From NCBI GenBank assembly GCA_964035575.1, contig OZ037903.1, forward strand, positions 583,001 to 647,000: 64,000 nucleotides of DNA. Direction: 5' to 3'. This stretch comes from Rhynchopus sp. YZ270_cl-10 (lineage: Eukaryota; Euglenozoa; Diplonemea; Diplonemida; Diplonemidae). Each line of letters opens with the position of its first letter. The first letter of the stretch is position 1. Positions 14,394-28,719 of the stretch are shown one piece after another. The position numbers were made by a program, and so were the translations under genes. The notes beneath the pieces are model-generated. The model had not been told where the DNA came from. It saw nothing but the letters and a program-made list of their open reading frames with translations, and did not search any database.

Positions 14394-16589
14394 TTGTATG
14401 AAACAGAACGGCTCGTTTCAAAGCGTGCGTTTTGTATGAAACAGAACGGCCTGTTTCAAAGCCTGCGTTTTGTATATAACAGAACGGCTCGTTTAAAAGC
14501 GTGCGTTTTGTATGAAACAGAACGGCTCGTTTCAAAGCGTGCGTTTTGTATGAAACAGAACGGCTCGTTTCAAAGCGTGCGTTTTGTATGAAACAGAACG
14601 GTTCGTTTCAAAGCGTGCGTTTTGTATGAAACAGAACGGCTCGTTTCAATGCGTGCGTTTTGTAGGTAACAGAACGGCCCGTTTCATAGCGTGCGTTTTG
14701 TATGTAACAGAACGGCTCGTTTCAAAGCGTGCGTTTTGTATGAAACAGAACGGCTCGTTTCATAGCGTGCGTTTTGTAGGAAACAGAACGGCCCATTTCA
14801 AAGCGTGCGTTTTGTATGAAACAGAACGGCTCGTTTCAATGCGTGCGTTTTGTATGTAACAGAACGGCTCGTTTCAAAGCGTGCGTTTTGTATGAAACAG
14901 AACGGCTCGTTTCAATGCGTGCGTTTTGTATGCAACAGAACGGCTCGTTTCAAAGCCTGCGTTTTGTATGTAACAGAACGGCCCTTTTCAAAGCCTTCGT
15001 TTTGTATGTAACAGAACGGCCCGTTTCATAGCGTGCGTTTTGTATGTAACAGAACGGCTCGTTTCAAAGCCTGCGTTTTGTATGTAACAGAACGGCCCGT
15101 TTCATAGCGTGCGTTTCGTATGAAACAGAACGGCTCGTTTCAAAGCCTGCGTTTTGTATGTAACAGAACGGCCCTTTTCATAGCGTGCGTTTCGTATGAA
15201 ACAGAACGGCTCGTTTCAAAGCGTGCGTTTTGTATGAAACAGAACGGCCTGTTTCAAAGCCTGCGTTTTGTATGTAACAGAACGGCCCTTTTCATAGCGT
15301 GCGTTTCGTATGAAACAGAACGGCTCGTTTCAAAGCGTGCGTTTTGTATGAAACAGAACGGCCCGTTTCATAGCGTGCGTTTTGTATGAAACAGAACGGC
15401 TCGTTTCAATGCGTGCGTTTGGTATGAAACAGAACGGCCCGTTTCATACCGTGCGTTTCGTATGAAACAGAACGGCTCGTTTCAAAGCCTGCGTTTTGTA
15501 TGTAACAGAACGGCCCTTTTCATAGCGTGCGTGTCGTATGAAACAGAACGGCTCCTTTCAAAGCGTGCGTTTTGTATGAAACAGAACGGCTCTTTTCATA
15601 GCGTGCGTTTTGTATGTAACAGAACGGCTCGTTTCAAAGCCTGCGTTTTGTATGTAACAGAACGGCTCGTTTCAAAGCGTGCGTTTTGTATGAAACAGAA
15701 CGGCTCTTTTCATAGCGTGCGTTTTGTATGAAACAGAACGGCTCGTTTCATAGCGTGCGTTTTGTATGAAACAGAACGGCTCTTTTCATAGCGTGCGTTT
15801 TGTATGTAACAGAACGGCCCGTTTCAAAGCCTGCGTTTTGTATGTAACAGAACGGCCCTTTTCATAGCGTGCGTTTCGTATGAAACAGAACGGCTCGTTT
15901 CAAAGCGTGCGTTTTGTATGAAACAGAACGGCCTGTTTCAAAGCCTGCGTTTTGTATGTAACAGAACGGCCCTTTTCATAGCGTGCGTTTCGTATGAAAC
16001 AGAACGGCTCGTTTCAAAGCGTGCGTTTTGTATGAAACAGAACGGCCCGTTTCATAGCGTGCGTTTTGTATGTAACAGAACGGCCCTTTTCATAGCGTGC
16101 GTTTTGTATTAAACAGAACGGCTCGTTTCAAAGCCTGCGTTTTGTATGTAACAGAACGGCCCGTTTCATAGCGTGCGTTTTGTATGAAACAGAACGGCCC
16201 GTTTCATAGCGTGCGTTTTGTATGTAACAGAACGGCCCTTTTCATAGCGTGCGTTTTGTATTAAACAGAACGGCTCGTTTCAAAGCCTGCGTTTTGTATG
16301 TAACAGAACGGCCCGTTTCATAGCGTGCGTTTTGTATGTAACAGAACGGCCCGTTTCATAGCGTGCGTTTTGTATGTAACAGAACGGCCCTTTTCATAGC
16401 GTGCGTTTTGTATTAAACAGAACGGCTCGTTTCAAAGCCTGCGTTTTGTATGAAACAGAACGGCTCGTTTCAAAGCGTGCGTTTTGTATGAAACAGAACG
16501 GCCTGTTTCAAAGCCTGCGTTTTGTATGTAACAGAACGGCTCGTTTAAAAGCGTGCGTTTTGTATGAAACAGAACGGCTCGTTTCATAG
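14394..16589 (+). repeat. satellite higher-order block, copy 3 of 5
   Basis: Same ordered unit variants as 9,416-11,611 at offset 4,978 bp. It lies in a segment of about 3.7 kb (98 units) that is followed directly by a near-copy of itself at offset 3,724 bp; the match weakens near 17,790. Confidence 0.9.
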
Positions 16590-18117
16590 CGTGCGTTTTG
16601 TATGACACAGAACGGCTCGTTTCAAAGCCTGCGTTTTGTATGAAACAGAACGGCCCGTTTCAAAGCGTGCGTTTCGTATGAAACAGAACGGCTCGTTTCA
16701 AAGCGTGCGTTTTGTATGAAACAGAACGGCTCGTTTCATAGCGTGCGTTTTGTATGAAACAGAACGGCTCGTTTCAAAGCCTGCGTTTTGTATGAAACAG
16801 AACGGCCCGTTTCAAAGCGTGCGTTTTGTATGAAACAGAACGGCTCGTTTCAAAGCGTGCGTTTTGTATGAAACAGAACGGCTCGTTTCAAAGCGTGCGT
16901 TTTGTATGAAACAGAACGGTTCGTTTCAAAGCGTGCGTTTTGTATGAAACAGAACGGCTCGTTTCAATGCGTGCGTTTTGTAGGTAACAGAACGGCCCGT
17001 TTCAAAGCGTGCGTTTTGTATGAAACAGAACGGTTCGTTTCAATGCGTGCGTTTTGTAGGTAACAGAACGGCCCGTTTCAAAGCGTGCGTTTTGTATGAA
17101 ACAGAACGGCTCGTTTCAATGCGTGCGTTTTGTATGTAACAGAACGGCCCGTTTCATAGCGTGCGTTTGGTATGAAACAGAACGGCTCGTTTCAAAGCGT
17201 GCGTTTTGTATGAAACAGAACGGCCCGTTTCATAGCGTGCGTTTTGTATGAAACAGAACGGCCCGTTTCAAAGCCTGCGTTTTGTATGTAACAGAACGGC
17301 CCTTTTCATAGCGTGCGTTTCGTATGAAACAGAACGGCTCGTTTCAAAGCGTGCGTTTTGTATGAAACAGAACGGCCTGTTTCAAAGCCTGCGTTTTGTA
17401 TGAAACAGAACGGCTCTTTTCATAGCGTGCGTTTTGTATGTAACAGAACGGCTCGTTTCAAAGCGTGCGTTTTGTATGTAACAGAACGGCCCTTTTCATA
17501 GCGTGCGTTTTGTATTAAACAGAACGGCTCGTTTCAAAGCCTGCGTTTTGTATGTAACAGAACGGCCCGTTTCATAGCGTGCGTTTCGTATGAAACAGAA
17601 CGGCTCGTTTCAAAGCCTGCGTTTTGTATGTAACAGAACGGCCCTTTTCATAGCGTGCGTTTCGTATGAAACAGAACGGCTCGTTTCAAAGCCTGCGTTT
17701 TGTATGTAACAGAACGGCCCGTTTCATAGCGTGCGTTTGGTATGAAACAGAACGGCTCGTTTCAAAGCGTGCGTTTTGTATGAAACAGAACGGCTCGTTT
17801 CATAGCGTGCGTTTTGTATGAAACAGAACGGCTCGTTTCAAAGCCTGCGTTTTGTATGAAACAGAACGGCCCGTTTCAAAGCGTGCGTTTCGTATGAAAC
17901 AGAACGGCTCGTTTCAAAGCGTGCGTTTTGTATGAAACAGAACGGCCCTTTTCATAGCGTGCGTTTTGTATGAAACAGAACGGCCCGTTTCAAAGCCTGC
18001 GTTTTGTATGTAACAGAACGGCCCTTTTCATAGCGTGCGTTTCGTATGAAACAGAACGGCTCGTTTCAAAGCGTGCGTTTTGTATGAAACAGAACGGCCT
18101 GTTTCAAAGCCTGCGTT

Positions 18118-20313
18118 TTGTATGAAACAGAACGGCTCGTTTCAAAGCGTGCGTTTTGTATGAAACAGAACGGCCTGTTTCAAAGCCTGCGTTTTGTATA
18201 TAACAGAACGGCTCGTTTAAAAGCGTGCGTTTTGTATGAAACAGAACGGCTCGTTTCAAAGCGTGCGTTTTGTATGAAACAGAACGGCTCGTTTCAAAGC
18301 GTGCGTTTTGTATGAAACAGAACGGTTCGTTTCAAAGCGTGCGTTTTGTATGAAACAGAACGGCTCGTTTCAATGCGTGCGTTTTGTAGGTAACAGAACG
18401 GCCCGTTTCATAGCGTGCGTTTTGTATGTAACAGAACGGCTCGTTTCAAAGCGTGCGTTTTGTATGAAACAGAACGGCTCGTTTCATAGCGTGCGTTTTG
18501 TAGGAAACAGAACGGCCCATTTCAAAGCGTGCGTTTTGTATGAAACAGAACGGCTCGTTTCAATGCGTGCGTTTTGTATGTAACAGAACGGCTCGTTTCA
18601 AAGCGTGCGTTTTGTATGAAACAGAACGGCTCGTTTCAATGCGTGCGTTTTGTATGCAACAGAACGGCTCGTTTCAAAGCCTGCGTTTTGTATGTAACAG
18701 AACGGCCCTTTTCAAAGCCTTCGTTTTGTATGTAACAGAACGGCCCGTTTCATAGCGTGCGTTTTGTATGTAACAGAACGGCTCGTTTCAAAGCCTGCGT
18801 TTTGTATGTAACAGAACGGCCCGTTTCATAGCGTGCGTTTCGTATGAAACAGAACGGCTCGTTTCAAAGCCTGCGTTTTGTATGTAACAGAACGGCCCTT
18901 TTCATAGCGTGCGTTTCGTATGAAACAGAACGGCTCGTTTCAAAGCGTGCGTTTTGTATGAAACAGAACGGCCTGTTTCAAAGCCTGCGTTTTGTATGTA
19001 ACAGAACGGCCCTTTTCATAGCGTGCGTTTCGTATGAAACAGAACGGCTCGTTTCAAAGCGTGCGTTTTGTATGAAACAGAACGGCCCGTTTCATAGCGT
19101 GCGTTTTGTATGAAACAGAACGGCTCGTTTCAATGCGTGCGTTTGGTATGAAACAGAACGGCCCGTTTCATACCGTGCGTTTCGTATGAAACAGAACGGC
19201 TCGTTTCAAAGCCTGCGTTTTGTATGTAACAGAACGGCCCTTTTCATAGCGTGCGTGTCGTATGAAACAGAACGGCTCCTTTCAAAGCGTGCGTTTTGTA
19301 TGAAACAGAACGGCTCTTTTCATAGCGTGCGTTTTGTATGTAACAGAACGGCTCGTTTCAAAGCCTGCGTTTTGTATGTAACAGAACGGCTCGTTTCAAA
19401 GCGTGCGTTTTGTATGAAACAGAACGGCTCTTTTCATAGCGTGCGTTTTGTATGAAACAGAACGGCTCGTTTCATAGCGTGCGTTTTGTATGAAACAGAA
19501 CGGCTCTTTTCATAGCGTGCGTTTTGTATGTAACAGAACGGCCCGTTTCAAAGCCTGCGTTTTGTATGTAACAGAACGGCCCTTTTCATAGCGTGCGTTT
19601 CGTATGAAACAGAACGGCTCGTTTCAAAGCGTGCGTTTTGTATGAAACAGAACGGCCTGTTTCAAAGCCTGCGTTTTGTATGTAACAGAACGGCCCTTTT
19701 CATAGCGTGCGTTTCGTATGAAACAGAACGGCTCGTTTCAAAGCGTGCGTTTTGTATGAAACAGAACGGCCCGTTTCATAGCGTGCGTTTTGTATGTAAC
19801 AGAACGGCCCTTTTCATAGCGTGCGTTTTGTATTAAACAGAACGGCTCGTTTCAAAGCCTGCGTTTTGTATGTAACAGAACGGCCCGTTTCATAGCGTGC
19901 GTTTTGTATGAAACAGAACGGCCCGTTTCATAGCGTGCGTTTTGTATGTAACAGAACGGCCCTTTTCATAGCGTGCGTTTTGTATTAAACAGAACGGCTC
20001 GTTTCAAAGCCTGCGTTTTGTATGTAACAGAACGGCCCGTTTCATAGCGTGCGTTTTGTATGTAACAGAACGGCCCGTTTCATAGCGTGCGTTTTGTATG
20101 TAACAGAACGGCCCTTTTCATAGCGTGCGTTTTGTATTAAACAGAACGGCTCGTTTCAAAGCCTGCGTTTTGTATGAAACAGAACGGCTCGTTTCAAAGC
20201 GTGCGTTTTGTATGAAACAGAACGGCCTGTTTCAAAGCCTGCGTTTTGTATGTAACAGAACGGCTCGTTTAAAAGCGTGCGTTTTGTATGAAACAGAACG
20301 GCTCGTTTCATAG
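18118..20313 (+). repeat. satellite higher-order block, copy 4 of 5
   Basis: Same ordered unit variants as 14,394-16,589 at offset 3,724 bp. It also starts a long parallel: most anchors from 1,550 to about 9,200 recur here at offset 16,568 bp (436 units), for example 5,050 to 21,618 and 8,546 to 25,114. Confidence 0.9.
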
Positions 20314-23300
20314 CGTGCGTTTTGTATGACACAGAACGGCTCGTTTCAAAGCCTGCGTTTTGTATGAAACAGAACGGCCCGTTTCAAAGCGTGCGTTTCG
20401 TATGAAACAGAACGGCTCGTTTCAAAGCGTGCGTTTTGTATGAAACAGAACGGCTCGTTTCATAGCGTGCGTTTTGTATGAAACAGAACGGCTCGTTTCA
20501 AAGCCTGCGTTTTGTATGAAACAGAACGGCCCGTTTCAAAGCGTGCGTTTTGTATGAAACAGAACGGCTCGTTTCAAAGCGTGCGTTTTGTATGAAACAG
20601 AACGGCTCGTTTCAAAGCGTGCGTTTTGTATGAAACAGAACGGTTCGTTTCAAAGCGTGCGTTTTGTATGAAACAGAACGGCTCGTTTCAATGCGTGCGT
20701 TTTGTAGGTAACAGAACGGCCCGTTTCAAAGCGTGCGTTTTGTATGAAACAGAACGGTTCGTTTCAATGCGTGCGTTTTGTAGGTAACAGAACGGCCCGT
20801 TTCAAAGCGTGCGTTTTGTATGAAACAGAACGGCTCGTTTCAATGCGTGCGTTTTGTATGTAACAGAACGGCCCGTTTCATAGCGTGCGTTTGGTATGAA
20901 ACAGAACGGCTCGTTTCAAAGCGTGCGTTTTGTATGAAACAGAACGGCCCGTTTCATAGCGTGCGTTTTGTATGAAACAGAACGGCCCGTTTCAAAGCCT
21001 GCGTTTTGTATGTAACAGAACGGCCCTTTTCATAGCGTGCGTTTCGTATGAAACAGAACGGCTCGTTTCAAAGCGTGCGTTTTGTATGAAACAGAACGGC
21101 CTGTTTCAAAGCCTGCGTTTTGTATGAAACAGAACGGCTCTTTTCATAGCGTGCGTTTTGTATGTAACAGAACGGCTCGTTTCAAAGCGTGCGTTTTGTA
21201 TGTAACAGAACGGCCCTTTTCATAGCGTGCGTTTTGTATTAAACAGAACGGCTCGTTTCAAAGCCTGCGTTTTGTATGTAACAGAACGGCCCGTTTCATA
21301 GCGTGCGTTTCGTATGAAACAGAACGGCTCGTTTCAAAGCCTGCGTTTTGTATGTAACAGAACGGCCCTTTTCATAGCGTGCGTTTCGTATGAAACAGAA
21401 CGGCTCGTTTCAAAGCCTGCGTTTTGTATGTAACAGAACGGCCCGTTTCATAGCGTGCGTTTGGTATGAAACAGAACGGCTCGTTTCAAAGCGTGCGTTT
21501 TGTATGAAACAGAACGGCCCGTTTCATAGCGTGCGTTTTGTATGAAACAGAACGGTTCGTTTCAAAGCGTGCGTTTGGTATGAAACAGAACGGCCCGTTT
21601 CATACCGTGCGTTTCGTATGAAACAGAACGGCTCGTTTCAAAGCCTGCGTTTTGTATGTAACAGAACGGCCCTTTTCATAGCGTGCGTTTCGTATGAAAC
21701 AGAACGGCTCCTTTCAAAGCGTGCGTTTTGTATGAAACAGAACGGCTCTTTTCATAGCGTGCGTTTTGTATGTAACAGAACGGCTCGTTTCAAAGCCTGC
21801 GTTTTGTATGTAACAGAACGGCTCGTTTCAAAGCGTGCGTTTTGTATGAAACAGAACGGCTCGTTTCATAGCGTGCGTTTTGTATGAAACAGAACGGCTC
21901 TTTTCATAGCGTGCGTTTTGTATGTAACAGAACGGCCCGTTTCAAAGCCTGCGTTTTGTATGTAACAGAACGGCCCTTTTCATAGCGTGCGTTTCGTATG
22001 AAACAGAACGGCTCGTTTCAAAGCGTGCGTTTTGTATGAAACAGAACGGCCTGTTTCAAAGCCTGCGTTTTGTATGTAACAGAACGGCCCTTTTCATAGC
22101 GTGCGTTTCGTATGAAACAGAACGGCTCGTTTCAAAGCGTGCGTTTTGTATGAAACAGAACGGCCCGTTTCATAGCGTGCGTTTTGTATGTAACAGAACG
22201 GCCCTTTTCATAGCGTGCGTTTTGTATTAAACAGAACGGCTCGTTTCAAAGCCTGCGTTTTGTATGTAACAGAACGGCCCGTTTCATAGCGTGCGTTTTG
22301 TATGAAACAGAACGGCCCGTTTCATAGCGTGCGTTTTGTATGTAACAGAACGGCCCTTTTCATAGCGTGCGTTTTGTATTAAACAGAACGGCTCGTTTCA
22401 AAGCCTGCGTTTTGTATGTAACAGAACGGCCCGTTTCATAGCGTGCGTTTTGTATGTAACAGAACGGCCCTTTTCATAGCGTGCGTTTTGTATTAAACAG
22501 AACGGCTCGTTTCAAAGCCTGCGTTTTGTATGAAACAGAACGGCTCGTTTCAAAGCGTGCGTTTTGTATGAAACAGAACGGCCTGTTTCAAAGCCTGCGT
22601 TTTGTATGTAACAGAACGGCTCGTTTAAAAGCGTGCGTTTTGTATGAAACAGAACGGCTCGTTTCATAGCGTGCGTTTTGTATGACACAGAACGGCTCGT
22701 TTCAAAGCCTGCGTTTTGTATGAAACAGAACGGCCCGTTTCAAAGCGTGCGTTTCGTATGAAACAGAACGGCTCGTTTCAAAGCGTGCGTTTTGTATGAA
22801 ACAGAACGGCTCGTTTCAATGCGTGCGTTTTGTATGAAACAGAACGGCTCGTTTCATAGCGTGCGTTTTGTATGAAACAGAACGGCTCGTTTCAAAGCGT
22901 GCGTTTTGTATGAAACAGAACGGCTCGTTTCAAAGCGTGCGTTTTGTATGAAACAGAACGGTTCGTTTCAAAGCGTGCGTTTTGTATGAAACAGAACGGC
23001 TCGTTTCAATGCGTGCGTTTTGTAGGTAACAGAACGGCCCGTTTCAAAGCGTGCGTTTTGTATGAAACAGAACGGTTCGTTTCAAAGCGTGCGTTTTGTA
23101 TGAAACAGAACGGCTCGTTTCAATGCGTGCGTTTTGTAGGTAACAGAACGGCCCGTTTCAAAGCGTGCGTTTTGTATGAAACAGAACGGCTCGTTTCAAT
23201 GCGTGCGTTTTGTATGTAACAGAACGGCCCGTTTCATAGCGTGCGTTTGGTATGAAACAGAACGGCTCGTTTCAAAGCGTGCGTTTTGTATGAAACAGAA

Positions 23301-26059
23301 CGGCCCGTTTCATAGCGTGCGTTTTGTATGAAACAGAACGGCCCGTTTCAAAGCCTGCGTTTTGTATGTAACAGAACGGCCCTTTTCATAGCGTGCGTTT
23401 CGTATGAAACAGAACGGCTCGTTTCAAAGCGTGCGTTTTGTATGAAACAGAACGGCCTGTTTCAAAGCCTGCGTTTTGTATGAAACAGAACGGCTCTTTT
23501 CATAGCGTGCGTTTTGTATGTAACAGAACGGCTCGTTTCAAAGCGTGCGTTTTGTATGTAACAGAACGGCCCTTTTCATAGCGTGCGTTTTGTATTAAAC
23601 AGAACGGCTCGTTTCAAAGCCTGCGTTTTGTATGTAACAGAACGGCCCGTTTCATAGCGTGCGTTTTGTATGAAACAGAACGGCTCGTTTCATAGCGTGC
23701 GTTTTGTATGTAACAGAACGGCCCTTTTCATAGCGTGCGTTTTGTATTAAACAGAACGGCTCGTTTCAAAGCCTGCGTTTTGTATGTAACAGAACGGCCC
23801 GTTTCATAGCGTGCGTTTTGTATGTAACAGAACGGCCCTTTTCATAGCGTGCGTTTTGTATTAAACAGAACGGCTCGTTTCAAAGCCTGCGTTTTGTATG
23901 TAACAGAACGGCCCGTTTCATATCGTGCGTTTTGTATGAAACAGAACGGCTCGTTTCAAAGCGTGCGTTTTGTATGAAACAGAACGGCCTGTTTCAAAGC
24001 CTGCGTTTTGTATGTAACAGAACGGCTCGTTTAAAAGCGTGCGTTTTGTATGAAACAGAACGGCTCGTTTCATAGCGTGCGTTTTGTATGACACAGAACG
24101 GCTCGTTTCAAAGCCTGCGTTTTGTATGAAACAGAACGGCCCGTTTCAAAGCGTGCGTTTCGTATGAAACAGAACGGCTCGTTTCAAAGCGTGCGTTTTG
24201 TATGAAACAGAACGGCTCGTTTCAAAGCGTGCGTTTTGTATGAAACAGAACGGCTCGTTTCAATGCGTGCGTTTTGTATGAAACAGAACGGCCCGTTTCA
24301 TAGCGTGCGTTTTGTATGTAACAGAACGGCCCTTTTCATAGCGTGCGTTTTGTATTAAACAGAACGGCTCGTTTCAAAGCCTGCGTTTTGTATGTAACAG
24401 AACGGCCCGTTTCATAGCGTGCGTTTTGTATGAAACAGAACGGCCCGTTTCATAGCGTGCGTTTTGTATGTAACAGAACGGCCCTTTTCATAGCGTGCGT
24501 TTTGTATTAAACAGAACGGCTCGTTTCAAAGCCTGCGTTTTGTATGTAACAGAACGGCTCGTTTAAAAGCGTGCGTTTTGTATGAAACAGAACGGCTCGT
24601 TTCATAGCGTGCGTTTTGTATGACACAGAACGGCTCGTTTCAAAGCCTGCGTTTTGTATGAAACAGAACGGCCCGTTTCAAAGCGTGCGTTTCGTATGAA
24701 ACAGAACGGCTCGTTTCAAAGCGTGCGTTTTGTATGAAACAGAACGGCTCGTTTCAAAGCGTGCGTTTTGTATGAAACAGAACGGCTCGTTTCAATGCGT
24801 GCGTTTTGTATGAAACAGAACGGCTCGTTTCATAGCGTGCGTTTTGTATGAAACAGAACGGCTCGTTTCAATGCGTGCGTTTTGTATGAAACAGAACGGT
24901 TCGTTTCAAAGCGTGCGTTTTGTATGAAACAGAACGGCTCGTTTCAATGCGTGCGTTTTGTAGGTAACAGAACGGCCCGTTTCAAAGCGTGCGTTTTGTA
25001 TGAAACAGAACGGTTCGTTTCAAAGCGTGCGTTTTGTATGAAACAGAACGGCTCGTTTCAATGCGTGCGTTTTGTAGGTAACAGAACGGCCCGTTTCAAA
25101 GCGTGCGTTTTGTATGAAACAGAACGGCTCGTTTCAATGCGTGCGTTTTGTATGTAACAGAACGGCCCGTTTCATAGCGTGCGTTTGGTATGAAACAGAA
25201 CGGCTCGTTTCAAAGCGTGCGTTTTGTATGAAACAGAACGGCCCGTTTCATAGCGTGCGTTTTGTATGTAACAGAACGGCCCTTTTCATAGCGTGCGTTT
25301 TGTATGAAACAGAACGGCCCGTTTCAAAGCCTGCGTTTTGTATGAAACAGAACGGCCCGTTTCAAAGCGTGCGTTTCGTATGAAACAGAACGGCTCGTTT
25401 CAAAGCGTGCGTTTTGTATGAAACAGAACGGCCCTTTTCATAGCGTGCGTTTTGTATGAAACAGAACGGCTCGTTTCAAAGCGTGCGTTTTGTATGAAAC
25501 AGAACGGCCCGTTTCAAAGCGTGCGTTTCGTATGAAACAGAACGGCTCGTTTCAAAGCGTGCGTTTGGTATGAAACAGAACGGCACGTTTCAAAGCGTGC
25601 GTTTTGTATGAAACAGAACGGCTCGTTTCAAAGCGTGCGTTTTGTATGAAACAGAACGGCTCGTTTCAATGCGTGCGTTTTGTATGAAACAGAACGGCTC
25701 GTTTCAAAGCGTGCGTTTTGTATGAAACAGAACGGCTCGTTTCATAGCGTGCGTTTTGTATGAAACAGAACGGCTCGTTTCAAAGCCTGCGTTTTGTATG
25801 AAACAGAACGGCCCGTTTCAAAGCGTGCGTTTCGTATGAAACAGAACGGCTCGTTTCAAAGCGTGCGTTTTGTATGAAACAGAACGGCCCTTTTCATAGC
25901 GTGCGTTTTGTATGAAACAGAACGGCCCGTTTCAAAGCCTGCGTTTTGTATGTAACAGAACGGCCCTTTTCATAGCGTGCGTTTCGTATGAAACAGAACG
26001 GCTCGTTTCAAAGCGTGCGTTTTGTATGAAACAGAACGGCCTGTTTCAAAGCCTGCGTT

Positions 26060-28120
26060 TTGTATGAAACAGAACGGCTCGTTTCAAAGCGTGCGTTTTG
26101 TATGAAACAGAACGGCCTGTTTCAAAGCCTGCGTTTTGTATATAACAGAACGGCTCGTTTAAAAGCGTGCGTTTTGTATGAAACAGAACGGCTCGTTTCA
26201 AAGCGTGCGTTTTGTATGAAACAGAACGGCTCGTTTCAAAGCGTGCGTTTTGTATGAAACAGAACGGTTCGTTTCAAAGCGTGCGTTTTGTATGAAACAG
26301 AACGGCTCGTTTCAATGCGTGCGTTTTGTAGGTAACAGAACGGCCCGTTTCATAGCGTGCGTTTTGTATGTAACAGAACGGCTCGTTTCAAAGCGTGCGT
26401 TTTGTATGAAACAGAACGGCTCGTTTCATAGCGTGCGTTTTGTAGGAAACAGAACGGCCCATTTCAAAGCGTGCGTTTTGTATGAAACAGAACGGCTCGT
26501 TTCAATGCGTGCGTTTTGTATGTAACAGAACGGCTCGTTTCAAAGCGTGCGTTTTGTATGAAACAGAACGGCTCGTTTCAATGCGTGCGTTTTGTATGCA
26601 ACAGAACGGCTCGTTTCAAAGCCTGCGTTTTGTATGTAACAGAACGGCCCTTTTCAAAGCCTTCGTTTTGTATGTAACAGAACGGCCCGTTTCATAGCGT
26701 GCGTTTTGTATGTAACAGAACGGCTCGTTTCAAAGCCTGCGTTTTGTATGTAACAGAACGGCCCGTTTCATAGCGTGCGTTTCGTATGAAACAGAACGGC
26801 TCGTTTCAAAGCCTGCGTTTTGTATGTAACAGAACGGCCCTTTTCATAGCGTGCGTTTCGTATGAAACAGAACGGCTCGTTTCAAAGCGTGCGTTTTGTA
26901 TGAAACAGAACGGCCTGTTTCAAAGCCTGCGTTTTGTATGTAACAGAACGGCCCTTTTCATAGCGTGCGTTTCGTATGAAACAGAACGGCTCGTTTCAAA
27001 GCGTGCGTTTTGTATGAAACAGAACGGCCCGTTTCATAGCGTGCGTTTTGTATGAAACAGAACGGCTCGTTTCAATGCGTGCGTTTGGTATGAAACAGAA
27101 CGGCCCGTTTCATACCGTGCGTTTCGTATGAAACAGAACGGCTCGTTTCAAAGCCTGCGTTTTGTATGTAACAGAACGGCCCTTTTCATAGCGTGCGTGT
27201 CGTATGAAACAGAACGGCTCCTTTCAAAGCGTGCGTTTTGTATGAAACAGAACGGCTCTTTTCATAGCGTGCGTTTTGTATGTAACAGAACGGCTCGTTT
27301 CAAAGCCTGCGTTTTGTATGTAACAGAACGGCTCGTTTCAAAGCGTGCGTTTTGTATGAAACAGAACGGCTCTTTTCATAGCGTGCGTTTTGTATGAAAC
27401 AGAACGGCTCGTTTCATAGCGTGCGTTTTGTATGAAACAGAACGGCTCTTTTCATAGCGTGCGTTTTGTATGTAACAGAACGGCCCGTTTCAAAGCCTGC
27501 GTTTTGTATGTAACAGAACGGCCCTTTTCATAGCGTGCGTTTCGTATGAAACAGAACGGCTCGTTTCAAAGCGTGCGTTTTGTATGAAACAGAACGGCCT
27601 GTTTCAAAGCCTGCGTTTTGTATGTAACAGAACGGCCCTTTTCATAGCGTGCGTTTCGTATGAAACAGAACGGCTCGTTTCAAAGCGTGCGTTTTGTATG
27701 AAACAGAACGGCCCGTTTCATAGCGTGCGTTTTGTATGTAACAGAACGGCCCTTTTCATAGCGTGCGTTTTGTATTAAACAGAACGGCTCGTTTCAAAGC
27801 CTGCGTTTTGTATGTAACAGAACGGCCCGTTTCATAGCGTGCGTTTTGTATGAAACAGAACGGCCCGTTTCATAGCGTGCGTTTTGTATGTAACAGAACG
27901 GCCCTTTTCATAGCGTGCGTTTTGTATTAAACAGAACGGCTCGTTTCAAAGCCTGCGTTTTGTATGTAACAGAACGGCCCGTTTCATAGCGTGCGTTTTG
28001 TATGTAACAGAACGGCCCGTTTCATAGCGTGCGTTTTGTATGTAACAGAACGGCCCTTTTCATAGCGTGCGTTTTGTATTAAACAGAACGGCTCGTTTCA
28101 AAGCCTGCGTTTTGTATGAA
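26060..28120 (+). repeat. satellite higher-order block, copy 5 of 5 (shortened at its right end)
   Basis: Same ordered unit variants as 9,416 onward at offset 16,644 bp (438 units). Two extra units have been gained just before it relative to the 16,568-bp offset that holds further left. The match breaks off near 28,120, where one to two units present in the other copies are missing. Confidence 0.85.
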
Positions 28121-28719
28121 ACAGAACGGCTCGTTTCAAAGCCTGCGTTTTGTATGTAACAGAACGGCTCGTTTAAAAGCGTGCGTTTTGTATGAAACAG
28201 AACGGCTCGTTTCATAGCGTGCGTTTTGTATGTAACAGAACGGCCCTTTTCATAGCGTGCGTTTTGTATTAAACAGAACGGCTCGTTTCAAAGCCTGCGT
28301 TTTGTATGAAACAGAACGGCCTGTTTCAAAGCCTGCGTTTTGTATGTAACAGAACGGCTCGTTTAAAAGCGTGCGTTTTGTATGAAACAGAACGGCTCGT
28401 TTCATAGCGTGCGTTTTGTATGACACAGAACGGCTCGTTTCAAAGCCTGCGTTTTGTATGAAACAGAACGGCCCGTTTCAAAGCGTGCGTTTCGTATGAA
28501 ACAGAACGGCTCGTTTCAAAGCGTGCGTTTTGTATGAAACAGAACGGCTCGTTTCAAAGCGTGCGTTTTGTATGAAACAGAACGGCTCGTTTCAATGCGT
28601 GCGTTTTGTATGAAACAGAACGGCTCGTTTCATAGCGTGCGTTTTGTATGAAACAGAACGGCTCGTTTCAAAGCGTGCGTTTTGTATGAAACAGAACGGC
28701 TCGTTTCAAAGCGTGCGTT

